Below, piece by piece: positions 17,208 to 25,846 of a stretch of DNA of 57,089 nt. Source of the stretch: Hyphomicrobiales bacterium (lineage in GTDB: Bacteria; Pseudomonadota; Alphaproteobacteria; Rhizobiales; Rhizobiaceae); NCBI GenBank assembly GCA_900472625.1, contig UCIT01000097.1, positions 1-57,089 of the forward strand. The letters are read 5' to 3'. The position numbers were made by a program, and so were the translations under genes. Each line of letters opens with the position of its first letter. Positions within the stretch are counted from its first letter, which is position 1. The notes under the pieces were generated by a model. It worked only from the letters and a program-made list of their open reading frames with translations, was not told where the DNA came from and ran no database searches.

Positions 17208-18932
17208 TTATTTGGACTGCCAGCTCTTGACCAGTTCGTCGTAATTGACGGTGACCGGCTTTTCCTTCTCGTTCTCGATCTTCAGCTGGGGAGCGAGGTT
17301 GCCCTTGGCGACCGCGTCCTTGTTCCAGTATTCGAGATCATGCTCCTCGGCGAGCTTCGGCCCGATATCGCCCTGCACCTTGGCGCGCTCGAGGCGCTGC
17401 AGGACCTTTTCCTGCTCTGCGCAAAGCGAATCCATGGCTTCCTGAGCGGTCTTGGCGCCGGAGGACGCATCGCCCACGGCCTGCCACCAGAGCTGTGCCA
17501 GCTTCGGATAGTCAGGAACGTTGGTGCCGGTCGGAGACCACTGGACACGGGCCGGCGAGCGGTAGAACTCGATCAGACCGCCGAGCTTCGGAGCGCGCTC
17601 CGTGAAGCTCTTGTCGCGAATGGTGGATTCGCGGATGAAGGTGAGACCGACATGGCTCTTCTTCACATCGACCGTCTTCGACGTCACGAACTGCGCATAG
17701 AGCCATGCGGCCTTGGCGCGATCGTCGGGCGTCGACTTCATCAGCGTCCAGGAACCGACGTCCTGATAGCCGAGCTTCATGCCGTCCTTCCAATAGACGC
17801 CATGCGGGCTCGGCGCCATGCGCCATTTCGGTGTGCCGTCCTCGTTGACGACGGGTAGACCCGGCTTGACGGCATCGGCGGTGAACGCCGTGTACCAGAA
17901 GATCTGCTGCGCCACTTCACCCTGCGCCGGCACCGGGCCGGATTCGGAGAAGTTCATGCCCTGCGCTGCTGGCGGTGCATAGGCCTTCAACCAATCCAGG
18001 TACTTCTGGATCGAATAGACGGCAGCCGGACCGTTAGTATCACCGCCGCGCGCGACGCAGGAACCGACGGGACGCGAGTTCTCGTCGACCTTGATGCCCC
18101 ACTCGTCGACAGGCAGACCGTTCGGCAGGCCCTTGTCGCCGTTGCCGGCCATCGACAGCCACGCATCGGTGAAGCGCCATCCGAGCGACGGATCCTTCTT
18201 GCCGTAGTCCATGTGGCCGAAGACCTTCTTGCCGTTCACTTCACGGCCGGTGAAGAATTCGGCGATGTCCTCGTAGGCCGACCAGTTGACCGGAACGCCG
18301 AGATCGTAGCCGTACTTCGCCTTGAAGTCGGCCTTGTTCTTCTCGTCGTTGAACCAGTCGTACCGGAACCAGTAGAGGTTCGCGAACTGCTGGTCGGGAA
18401 GCTGGTAGAGCTTCTTGTCCGGCGCGGTTGTGAACTTGGTGCCGATGAAGTCGTTGATGTCGAGGCCTGGATTGGTGACGTCCTTGCCTTCCTTCTCCAT
18501 CCAGTCGGTCAGCGAGCGTGCCTGCTGGTAGCGCCAATGGGTGCCGATCAGGTCCGAGTCGTTGACATAGGCGTCGTAGATGTTCTCGCCAGACTGCATC
18601 TGCGTCTGCAGCTTCTCGACGACGTCGCCTTCGCCGATCAGGTCATGGGTGATCTTGATGCCTGTTATGGCGGTGAAGGCTGGCGCCAGCACCTTCGATT
18701 CATATTCGTGCGTGGTCAGCGTTTCGGAAACCACCTTGATATCCATGCCGGCGAAAGGCTTCGCCGCATCGATGAACCATTGCATTTCCTTTTCCTGGTC
18801 GGCGCGGGAAAGCGTCGAGAGCTCGCCCACTTCCTTGTCCAGGAATGATTTCGCCTCGTCCATGCCGGCATAGGCGGAACCCGCCATGGCCAGCAAGATG
18901 CCTGCTGTTGTCGCTAGTAGATGCCGTCGCAT
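17208..18932 (-). CDS. glpV: Glycerol ABC transporter substrate-binding protein GlpV
   Basis: 574 aa, long for a sugar-type binding protein but in line with this glycerol family. It has a signal peptide (MRRHLLATTAGILLAMAGSA, cleavage after AYA) and a strong GGGAGG RBS. The body has the extracellular solute-binding type 1 fold (TAITGIKITHDLIGEGDVVE, MQSGENIYDAYVNDSDLIGT). It should bind glycerol in the periplasm and deliver it to GlpPQ. It is the last gene of the glpDSTPQUV operon, 76 bases after glpU. The name follows the Rhizobium leguminosarum glycerol operon. Confidence 0.92.
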   Translation of the reverse strand: MRRHLLATTAGILLAMAGSAYAGMDEAKSFLDKEVGELSTLSRADQEKEMQWFIDAAKPFAGMDIKVVSETLTTHEYESKVLAPAFTAITGIKITHDLIGEGDVVEKLQTQMQSGENIYDAYVNDSDLIGTHWRYQQARSLTDWMEKEGKDVTNPGLDINDFIGTKFTTAPDKKLYQLPDQQFANLYWFRYDWFNDEKNKADFKAKYGYDLGVPVNWSAYEDIAEFFTGREVNGKKVFGHMDYGKKDPSLGWRFTDAWLSMAGNGDKGLPNGLPVDEWGIKVDENSRPVGSCVARGGDTNGPAAVYSIQKYLDWLKAYAPPAAQGMNFSESGPVPAQGEVAQQIFWYTAFTADAVKPGLPVVNEDGTPKWRMAPSPHGVYWKDGMKLGYQDVGSWTLMKSTPDDRAKAAWLYAQFVTSKTVDVKKSHVGLTFIRESTIRDKSFTERAPKLGGLIEFYRSPARVQWSPTGTNVPDYPKLAQLWWQAVGDASSGAKTAQEAMDSLCAEQEKVLQRLERAKVQGDIGPKLAEEHDLEYWNKDAVAKGNLAPQLKIENEKEKPVTVNYDELVKSWQSK

Positions 18933-19008
18933 GATATCCTCCCAAGGTTTGCGATTGCAGTCTTAACGTCAGGCGGCCAGTACCCCCGGCCATCTGTATC
19001 TCCCCGGA

Positions 19009-19290
19009 CTAGACGTAGCGGAACACGCCGATGGCGTAGACTACGGCAAGCCCGAGAGCCCACCACAGGTTGGGTCCGACAAGACCCAGCCATGCGAGAT
19101 GAATGAACGCTGCTCCCAGCAGCGATATGAAGAGACGGTCTCCCCGTGTCGTCTCGAACCGCAGGACTCCCACCCGTGGCGACCCGCCCGGTGCCAGATA
19201 TTCCCAGACGCTCATGCCGATCAAAAGCACGAGGATCGTCAGGAAGAACAAGGCCGTCGGCAGCGTCCACGCCATCCAGGAAAAGTGCAT
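19009..19290 (-). CDS. glpU: Small membrane protein of the glycerol ABC operon, DUF2160 (GlpU)
   Basis: 93 aa with three hydrophobic segments (WTLPTALFFLTILVLLIGM, LFISLLGAAFIHLAWLGLV, WWALGLAVVYAIGVF) and the DUF2160 phrase WEYLAPGGSPRVGVLRFETT. The family is found almost only inside glycerol ABC transporter operons, between permease and binding-protein genes, as here. Its molecular role is not known; an accessory membrane subunit is the simple guess. AAGGGAG precedes the ATG. Confidence 0.92.
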   Translation of the reverse strand: MHFSWMAWTLPTALFFLTILVLLIGMSVWEYLAPGGSPRVGVLRFETTRGDRLFISLLGAAFIHLAWLGLVGPNLWWALGLAVVYAIGVFRYV

Positions 19291-19305
19291 GATCGATCTC
19301 CCTTG

Positions 19306-20145
19306 TCAGACGCGGCCGAGGGCGAAGCCCTTGGCGATGTAGTTGCGGACGAAATAGATGACGAGCGCGCCGGGAATGATGGTCAGCACCCCCGCTGCCG
19401 CCAACACGCCCCAGTCCATCCCCGAAGCCGACACCGTGCGCGTCATGATCGCCGAGATCGGCTTGGCGGCCGTCGTCGTCAGCGTGCGGGCAAGCAGCAG
19501 CTCGACCCACGAGAACATGAAGCAGAAGAAGGCCGCCACCCCAATCCCCGATGCCACCAGCGGCATGAAGATGCGAACGAAGAAACGCGGGAACGAGTAG
19601 CCGTCGATATAGGCCGTCTCGTCGATCTCCTTCGGCACGCCCGACATGAAGCCTTCGAGAATCCACACCGCCAGCGGCACGTTGAACAGGCAATGCGCCA
19701 GCGCGACCGCGATATGCGTGTCGATCAGACCGAACGCCGAATAGAGCTGGAAGAACGGCAGCGCGAAGACGGCGGGCGGCGCCATGCGGTTGGTTAGCAA
19801 CCAGAAGAACAGGTGCTTGTCGCCGAGGAACCGGTAGCGCGAGAAGGCGTAGGCCGCCGGCAGCGCCGCCAGCACCGAGATGACGGTGTTCATCGCCACG
19901 TAGGTGATCGAGTTGATGTAGCCGTTATACCACGACGGATCGGTGAAGATGATCGTGTAGTTCCGGAGTGTCGGATGCTGCGGCCAGAGCGAGAAGGCGC
20001 CGGTAATCTCGGCGTTTTCCTTGAAGCTCATGTTGACCAGCCAGTAGATCGGCAGCAGCAGGAAGATGATGTAGAGGGTCGACACCACCCAGGAGAAGTT
20101 GCCCGCGGGCTTGTACTTGATGGTCTGAGCCATTGATTGCGCCAT
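19306..20145 (-). CDS. glpQ: Glycerol ABC transporter permease GlpQ (MalG-like)
   Basis: 279 aa from the ATG at 20145 (MAQSMAQTIKYKPAGNFSWV), 14 bases after glpP and with AAGGAG upstream; the longer frame to 20205 overlaps glpP and is unlikely. It has six membrane segments and the permease EAA loop EIDETAYIDGYSFPRFFVRIFMP trimmed to its core EIDETAYIDGYS at about residue 175. It forms the inner-membrane channel with GlpP. This GlpQ is not the glycerophosphodiesterase of enteric bacteria. Confidence 0.92.
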   Translation of the reverse strand: MAQSMAQTIKYKPAGNFSWVVSTLYIIFLLLPIYWLVNMSFKENAEITGAFSLWPQHPTLRNYTIIFTDPSWYNGYINSITYVAMNTVISVLAALPAAYAFSRYRFLGDKHLFFWLLTNRMAPPAVFALPFFQLYSAFGLIDTHIAVALAHCLFNVPLAVWILEGFMSGVPKEIDETAYIDGYSFPRFFVRIFMPLVASGIGVAAFFCFMFSWVELLLARTLTTTAAKPISAIMTRTVSASGMDWGVLAAAGVLTIIPGALVIYFVRNYIAKGFALGRV

Positions 20146-20159
20146 TGTCTTCTCCTTTC

Positions 20160-21026
20160 TCACGCGTTCTCGTCGCCGATGGTCATCACGGTGTAGAAGA
20201 TCCATGAGAGCAGCAGGATGATCAGGAAGTAGATGATCGACATCGCCGCCGCCGGCCCGAGGTCGAACTGACCGACCGCCATCTTCACGAGGTCAATCGA
20301 CAGGAACGTCGTCGAATTGCCCGGTCCGCCGCCGGTAACGACGAAGGGCTCGGTGTAGATCATGAAACTGTCCATGAACCGCAGCAGCACGGCGATCAGA
20401 AGCACCCGCTTCATCTTCGGCAGCTGAATGTAGCGGAACACCGACCAGCGCGACGCGCCATCGATCTTCGCCGCCTGATAATAGGCATCGGGGATCGACA
20501 CGAGGCCGGCATAGCAGAGCAGCACCACCAGGCTCGTCCAGTGCCACACGTCCATGACGATGACGGTGATCCAGGCATCGACAGGATCGCGGACATAATT
20601 GTAGTCGAGCCCGATCGCCTCCAGCGTATGGCCGAGCAGGCCGATATCGACACGCCCGAACACCTGCCAGATGGTCCCGACGACATTCCACGGGATGAGC
20701 AGCGGCAGCGCCATCAACACGAGGCAGACGGGCACACCGAGCCCCTTCTTCGGCATGTTGAGCGCGATGAAAATGCCGAGCGGGATTTCCAGTGCGAGGA
20801 TGATCAGCGAGAAGGCAAGGTTGCGTTGCAGCGCCGCCCAGAAGCGATCGGATTGCAGCGTCTGCACGAACCAGTCGGTGCCGGCCCAGAAGAACTCGTT
20901 GTTCCCGAACGTATCCTGCACCGAGTAGTTGACCACAGTCATCAGCGGGATGACGGCGGAGAAGGCGACGAGCACCAGCACCGGCAGCACCAGAAACCAG
21001 GCCTTGTTGTTCCATGTCTTGTTCAT
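20160..21026 (-). CDS. glpP: Glycerol ABC transporter permease GlpP (MalF-like)
   Basis: 288 aa with six hydrophobic segments. The EAA-type coupling loop is SIPDAYYQAAKIDGASRWSV near residue 180, which docks on the ATPase pair. The ATG is 3 bases past the glpT stop, indicating translational coupling. With GlpQ it forms the heterodimeric transmembrane channel of the glycerol importer. Confidence 0.93.
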   Translation of the reverse strand: MNKTWNNKAWFLVLPVLVLVAFSAVIPLMTVVNYSVQDTFGNNEFFWAGTDWFVQTLQSDRFWAALQRNLAFSLIILALEIPLGIFIALNMPKKGLGVPVCLVLMALPLLIPWNVVGTIWQVFGRVDIGLLGHTLEAIGLDYNYVRDPVDAWITVIVMDVWHWTSLVVLLCYAGLVSIPDAYYQAAKIDGASRWSVFRYIQLPKMKRVLLIAVLLRFMDSFMIYTEPFVVTGGGPGNSTTFLSIDLVKMAVGQFDLGPAAAMSIIYFLIILLLSWIFYTVMTIGDENA

Positions 21027-21029
21027 GGC

Positions 21030-22100
21030 TCAGCCCTCCCTGCCGACGCGCCAGGAATCGGCGTAGATGTTGATGGCTGTGGGATCGAAGGTGACGCGCG
21101 CCTCGGCGGGTATCTCCGCATCCTCGGTGACGACGATCGAGATCGGCTGCCCGGCGAAATCGGCCCGAACGATCTTCTGCCGGCCGATATCCTCGACCCG
21201 GTTGATCGTGACAGGCATGCCCTCGCGCCCGATGCGGATGAATTCAGGGCGTATTCCGAGCTCCGTCTTCGCACCGGCCGCCGCCTTCGGCGCGTAGTCG
21301 AGCGACAGCGTCTCGGCGCCGACAGTCACGCGATTGCCGTCGAGCTTTGCTGGAATGACATTCATCCCCGGCGAGCCGATGAAATAGCCGACGAAGGTGT
21401 GGCTCGGCCGCTCGAACAGCTCGGCCGGCGTGCCGATCTGCACGATTTCGCCCTCGTACATCACTACAACCTTGTCCGCGAAGGTCAGAGCCTCCGTCTG
21501 GTCGTGCGTGACATAGACCATGGTGAAGCCGAACTGCTTGTGCAGCCGCTTCAGCTGCGAGCGAAGTACCCATTTCATGTGCGGGTCGATGACCGTCAGC
21601 GGCTCGTCGAACAGGATGGCGTTGACGTCGTTTCGCACGAGCCCGCGTCCGAGCGAGATCTTCTGCTTCTGGTCGGCTGTCAGCCCCTGCGCCTTGCGCC
21701 GCGCCATCGGCGCGAGATCGATCACCTCGAGCATGTCGCGCACGCGGCGATCGACCTCCGGCTCTGCCACGCCGCGATTGCGCAGCGGAAAGGCAAGATT
21801 GTCGTAGACCGTCATCGTGTCGTAGATCACGGGAAACTGGAACACCTGCGCGATGTTGCGTGCCTGTGTCGCGAGGTTCGTCACGTCCTTGCCGTCGAAC
21901 AGGATGCGCCCGTGCGATGGCTGCAGCAGCCCGGAAATGATGTTGAGCAGCGTCGTCTTTCCGCAGCCGGAAGGACCGAGCAGCGCATAAGCGCCGCCAT
22001 CATTCCATTCGTGGTCGACTTCGCGCAGCGCGTAGTCCTTGTCCGACTGCGGGTTCGGTCCATAGGCGTGGCGGATGTGGTCGAGCGTTATGCGTGCCAT
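21030..22100 (-). CDS. glpT: Glycerol ABC transporter ATPase GlpT (degenerate signature motif)
   Basis: 356 aa. Walker A GPSGCGKTT, Q-loop VFQFP, Walker B with catalytic Glu (AILFDEPL) and switch His (VYVTHDQ) are all normal. The ABC signature, however, reads LTADQKQK instead of LSGGQQQR. A C-terminal TOBE-like regulatory domain follows residue 235. It would pair with GlpS, whose signature is normal but whose switch His is missing, so the heterodimer should have one complete ATP site. It is not the enteric GlpT antiporter. Confidence 0.93.
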   Translation of the reverse strand: MARITLDHIRHAYGPNPQSDKDYALREVDHEWNDGGAYALLGPSGCGKTTLLNIISGLLQPSHGRILFDGKDVTNLATQARNIAQVFQFPVIYDTMTVYDNLAFPLRNRGVAEPEVDRRVRDMLEVIDLAPMARRKAQGLTADQKQKISLGRGLVRNDVNAILFDEPLTVIDPHMKWVLRSQLKRLHKQFGFTMVYVTHDQTEALTFADKVVVMYEGEIVQIGTPAELFERPSHTFVGYFIGSPGMNVIPAKLDGNRVTVGAETLSLDYAPKAAAGAKTELGIRPEFIRIGREGMPVTINRVEDIGRQKIVRADFAGQPISIVVTEDAEIPAEARVTFDPTAINIYADSWRVGREG

Positions 22101-22113
22101 GTCCCTGCCCTCC

Positions 22114-23190
22114 TCAAGCCTTGGCGCCGGACGCGATGGCGCGCCCGTCGGTATCGAACGCCATCAGATGGCGCGCGTCGAGAAACACATCGATGTCGGT
22201 ATCCGGATCGATGTCGTGAATGCCATGCGCCAGCATTACCCAGCGCACCCCGTCATAATCGAGATAGACGAAGCTCTCCGATCCGGTGATCTCGGAAAGC
22301 TGCGTGCGCGCCTTGAGCCGCGAAGCGCCCGGCGTCTGCGCCGAAAGTCCGAGGTGATGCGGATGAAACGCCACCGTCACCGGTCCGTCCGCCATAGCGG
22401 AGAGATGTGCTGGCACCGCAAACACGTCGGCGCCCTGCCGCTGGAATGTGGCCCCGGTCTTGACGACGTCGATGAAATTCAGCGGCGGATCGGCGAAGAT
22501 CTTCGCGGTGGTCAGATCGGCGGGCGTTCGGTAAACCGAAATCGTTGGTCCGAACTGCGTCACGCGCCCCTGCGACAACGTCGCGGTGTTGCCACCAAGC
22601 AGCAGCGCTTCCGAAGGCTCCGTAGTTGCGTAGACGAAGATGGCGCCCGATTGCGCGAAGATTTTCGGCAGTTCGGCTCGCAGTTCCTCGCGCAGCTTGT
22701 AATCGAGATTGGCGAGGGGCTCGTCCATCAGGACGAGGCTGGCGTTCTTCACCAGCGCCCGCGCCAGCGCCGTGCGCTGCTGCTGGCCGCCGGAGAGGTT
22801 GAGTGGCGTGCGATCGAGATAGGGCGTCAGGCGCAGCAGTTCCGCTGCCTTGCGAACCTCCCGGTCGATTGTCGCCTTGTCCTTGCCTGCGATCCGCATC
22901 GGCGAGGCGATGTTTTCGTAGACGGTGAAAGCAGGGTAGTTGATGAACTGCTGGTAGACCATCGCGACATTGCGCTTCTGCACCGGCATGCCGGTGACAT
23001 CGACGCCGTCGAAACGGATCGTGCCGCTGGTCGGACGATCGAGCCCGGCCATCAGCCGCATCAGCGACGTTTTGCCGGAGAGCGTCGGCCCCAGCAGCAC
23101 ATTCAGTGTGCCTCGTTCAAACGCAAGATTGGTCGCGTGGATATGCTCATCCCCGCCCACAGTCTTTGCGACATCTAGCAATTCCAGCAT
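22114..23190 (-). CDS. glpS: Glycerol ABC transporter ATPase GlpS (lacks switch histidine)
   Basis: 358 aa. Walker A GPTLSGKTS, Q-loop VYQQF, signature LSGGQQQRTALARAL and Walker B LVLMDEPLANLD are present. The switch (H-loop) position reads VYATTEPSEA, with Thr where the MalK family has His (YVTHDQ). A C-terminal TOBE-like domain follows. It is transcribed first of the two ATPases, 43 bases after glpD and 13 before glpT. The changes are complementary to those in GlpT. Confidence 0.93.
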   Translation of the reverse strand: MLELLDVAKTVGGDEHIHATNLAFERGTLNVLLGPTLSGKTSLMRLMAGLDRPTSGTIRFDGVDVTGMPVQKRNVAMVYQQFINYPAFTVYENIASPMRIAGKDKATIDREVRKAAELLRLTPYLDRTPLNLSGGQQQRTALARALVKNASLVLMDEPLANLDYKLREELRAELPKIFAQSGAIFVYATTEPSEALLLGGNTATLSQGRVTQFGPTISVYRTPADLTTAKIFADPPLNFIDVVKTGATFQRQGADVFAVPAHLSAMADGPVTVAFHPHHLGLSAQTPGASRLKARTQLSEITGSESFVYLDYDGVRWVMLAHGIHDIDPDTDIDVFLDARHLMAFDTDGRAIASGAKA

Positions 23191-23233
23191 TCCGGTTCCC
23201 GTGCCTCCTCACAGCGGGGACCACATGCCGCTC

Positions 23234-24751
23234 CTATCCGGCCATCTGAGCCGGTAGCGCGGCCATGTACTCCTCCAGTATCGCAGCCTCTTCCTTTGTC
23301 AGCCTCAAGCCTTCCTTCGTCCTTCTCCAGAGAACGTCGTCGGCATGTCTGGCCCACTCATGATCGATCAGATAGCGAACCTCCACCTCATAGAGATCGC
23401 TACCGAAACAGCGCCCGAGATCCTCGGTCTTGCGCGCCTGCCCCAGCAAGAGCGCCGCCTTGGTACCATAGCGACGAATGAGCCGGCGCGCATGCGCTTC
23501 CTCGAGAAACGCGTAGGTATTGCGCAGTTTGCGCACCTCGGCCTCGTATCCAGTCGCCGGAAAATCGCCGCCTGGCAGATGGCTCTTCGCCGTCCACGGC
23601 GCGCCCTTCTCACCGATGGCCGCACCGATCTTCTCCAGCGCATGCTCCGACAGCCGCCGGTAGGTCGTCAACTTGCCGCCGAAGACATTGAGCAACGGTG
23701 CGCTTTCGCCCTCGCCCTCCATCTTCAAGACGTAGTCACGCGTCGCTTCCTGCGCCTTGGATGCACCATCGTCGAACAGCGGGCGGACGGCGGAATAGGT
23801 CCAGACGATATCCTCCGACCGCACCGGTTCGTTGAAATATTCGCTGGCCGCTTTGCAGAGGTAGACGGTCTCCTCGTCGGAGATCTTCACATCCTTGGGA
23901 TCGGCGGTGTAATCGCGATCGGTGGTGCCGATCAGCGTGAAATCCTGCTCGTAGGGGATCGCGAAGATGATGCGATTGTCAGGGTTCTGGAAGAAGTAGG
24001 CCCTGGGACCGCTGAACTTTTTCTTCACGACGATATGGCTGCCCTGCACCAGCCGCACATGCCGCGCCTCGTTCTGCCCGAAGGCGGCGCGAATGACGTG
24101 ATCGACCCAGGGACCGGCCGCATTGACCAGCATCCGCGCCTGAAACTGCTGTGTCTGACCGCTGACGGCGTCAACCGTTTCGATCGCCCAGAGCCCGTTC
24201 TCGCGCCTTGCCGAAACGACCTTGGTGCGCGGCATGATCAGCGCACCCTTGTCGGCCGCATCGCGGGCGTTCAGCACTACCATGCGCGCGTCATCGACCC
24301 AGCCGTCGGAATATTCGAACGCCTTGGCGAACAGCGATTTCAGCGGCTTGCCGGCAGGATCGCGGCGCATGTCGAGCACCTTTGTGGCGGGCAACAGCTT
24401 GCGACCGCCCAGATGATCGTAGAGGAACAGGCCGAGACGGATCAGCCATGCCGGCCGTATACCGCCCTTGTGATAGGGGAGCACGAAGCGCATCGGCCAG
24501 ATGATGTGCGGCGCCATGGCCCACAGGATTTCGCGCTCCATCAGCGATTCCCGCACCAGGCGAAACTCGTAATGCTCGAGATAGCGCAGTCCGCCGTGAA
24601 TGAGCTTGGTCGCGCCGGACGATGTGCCGGACGCGAAGTCGTTCATCTCGGCCAGCGCGACTGAATAGCCGCGGCCGATGGCGTCACGCGCAATGCCGCA
24701 TCCGTTGATGCCGCCGCCGATGACGAAAAGATCGTGAATCTGACCGCTCAC
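23234..24751 (-). CDS. glpD: FAD-dependent glycerol-3-phosphate dehydrogenase GlpD
   Basis: 505 aa, normal for aerobic GlpD. The N-terminal FAD site is FVIGGGINGCGIARDAIGRG, followed by SGTSSGATKLIHGGLRYLE. Further family motifs are VNAAGPWVD, TDRDY and FGGKLTTYRRLSEHALEK. It oxidises sn-glycerol 3-phosphate to dihydroxyacetone phosphate at the cytoplasmic membrane, passing electrons to ubiquinone. It is the first gene of the glycerol uptake operon. Glycerol kinase (glpK) and a DeoR-type glpR are not in the window, so they must lie elsewhere. Confidence 0.96.
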   Translation of the reverse strand: MSGQIHDLFVIGGGINGCGIARDAIGRGYSVALAEMNDFASGTSSGATKLIHGGLRYLEHYEFRLVRESLMEREILWAMAPHIIWPMRFVLPYHKGGIRPAWLIRLGLFLYDHLGGRKLLPATKVLDMRRDPAGKPLKSLFAKAFEYSDGWVDDARMVVLNARDAADKGALIMPRTKVVSARRENGLWAIETVDAVSGQTQQFQARMLVNAAGPWVDHVIRAAFGQNEARHVRLVQGSHIVVKKKFSGPRAYFFQNPDNRIIFAIPYEQDFTLIGTTDRDYTADPKDVKISDEETVYLCKAASEYFNEPVRSEDIVWTYSAVRPLFDDGASKAQEATRDYVLKMEGEGESAPLLNVFGGKLTTYRRLSEHALEKIGAAIGEKGAPWTAKSHLPGGDFPATGYEAEVRKLRNTYAFLEEAHARRLIRRYGTKAALLLGQARKTEDLGRCFGSDLYEVEVRYLIDHEWARHADDVLWRRTKEGLRLTKEEAAILEEYMAALPAQMAG

Positions 24752-24821
24752 GTTTGCCCCAAGCCCCTAGAATGCCGCACCGCAACAAGACAACGCAATT
24801 GCGAAAGTAAAATCAGTTAAA

Positions 24822-24856
24822 GCGAAACTCATTCGAATGTCAAACGAATGTTTCGC
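24822..24856 (-). promoter_or_regulatory. Nested palindrome upstream of glpD, possible GlpR operator
   Basis: An imperfect inverted repeat has GCGAAAC and CATTCG on one side (24822-24835) and CGAATG and TTTCGC on the other (24845-24856). It sits about 70-105 bases upstream of the glpD ATG. TTCG/CGAA repeats of this kind are typical of DeoR/GlpR operators. The identification is inferred from position and motif type. Confidence 0.45.
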
Positions 24857-24928
24857 ACTCTTATGGCCGCCGGGGATGTCAGACGTATGACAGCCGGATG
24901 CGTCAGGTGTTGAAATTGATAAATGATT

Positions 24929-25750
24929 TCAGGAAGGTTCGGCGGTGCGGAAATAGGCGCGCGGCGGCGCGCCGAGCATTCGTTTGAACATAGTGGTGAA
25001 AGCGGCGACGCTTTCATATCCGAGATCGAACGCCACCGTTGTCACCGATTCGCCACCGGCGAGCCGCGGCAACGCGGTAAACAGCGCCGCCTGCTGCCGC
25101 CACGTCGACAGGCTTATGCCTGTTTCCCTGCGGAAGGCACGGGTGAAGGCACGCCGGCTCATGTTCAGTTGTTCCGCCCAGTCATCGATAAGAAGCCGCG
25201 CCGTCGGGTTTGCCAGAAACGCCCGGCAGAGCGTGGCAAGCTTCATATCCGACGGGATTGGCAGCCCCAGCGGCCGATCCGGCAGCTGCGATATCTCCTC
25301 TAACATCAGAGCCATGATCAGCCTTCGCCGCCGCGAATTTCCGGCGTCGCCTGCCGGCGAGACCGCTTCCACGATCAACGCTCGCGCCAGATCCGTCAAC
25401 GCCACCACCCGGATCACTTCGGGCAACGCTGTCAGCGCCTCCGAACTGATATAGGCCGACAGCATTGTCACCTCGCCAAGCATGTCGACGGAGTGGTCGA
25501 GCTTGGCCGGTATCCACAAGGCATGCTCGGGCGGCACCATCCAGCGCCCTTGGCGAGACGATACCATGACGACGCCGGTACGCGCGTAGACGAACTGCGC
25601 CCGGCTGTGTTGATGCGGCGCGACGTGGTAGCCGGACGGATACTGCGACGGAATCGTGTGTACCGGCTCCGCTGCCGCCTCGATCGCGGCCAACCGCTCG
25701 ACATGCAGCTTGGTCAGGTCAGCGGACGTCTGATGTTGCAGTGCTTTCAT
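24929..25750 (-). CDS. AraC-family transcriptional regulator with cupin-type N-terminal domain
   Basis: 273 aa from the ATG at 25750 (MKALQHQTSADLTKLHVERL); the longer start at 25789 lies close to the divergent gene. The N-terminal half is an AraC-binding cupin (YHVAPHQHSRAQFVYARTGV, VVPPEHALWIPA-like). The C-terminal double HTH (DWAEQLNMSRRAFTRAFRRE, VTTVAFDLGYESVAAFTTMF) is clear. It is divergent from an Fsr-type MFS exporter 97 bases away and probably regulates it (inference). Confidence 0.92.
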   Translation of the reverse strand: MKALQHQTSADLTKLHVERLAAIEAAAEPVHTIPSQYPSGYHVAPHQHSRAQFVYARTGVVMVSSRQGRWMVPPEHALWIPAKLDHSVDMLGEVTMLSAYISSEALTALPEVIRVVALTDLARALIVEAVSPAGDAGNSRRRRLIMALMLEEISQLPDRPLGLPIPSDMKLATLCRAFLANPTARLLIDDWAEQLNMSRRAFTRAFRRETGISLSTWRQQAALFTALPRLAGGESVTTVAFDLGYESVAAFTTMFKRMLGAPPRAYFRTAEPS

Positions 25751-25846
25751 GCAGTCTGGCCCACTCGCAAAGATATGGGACCAAAACACGAAAGCGGGAC
25801 CGGAGCAACAGGACTATGCGGATACTTTAGAACCACGGAGGATATC

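Noticed and set aside
20541..22289. Long plus-strand open frame (582 codons) antisense to glpP and glpT
   Set aside because: The frame is rich in Arg/His/Asp and matches no family. It mirrors the codon bias of the real minus-strand genes, as expected in high-GC DNA.
23345..24664. 439-codon plus-strand frame antisense to glpD
   Set aside because: glpD is unambiguous, and the antisense frame lacks any family features.
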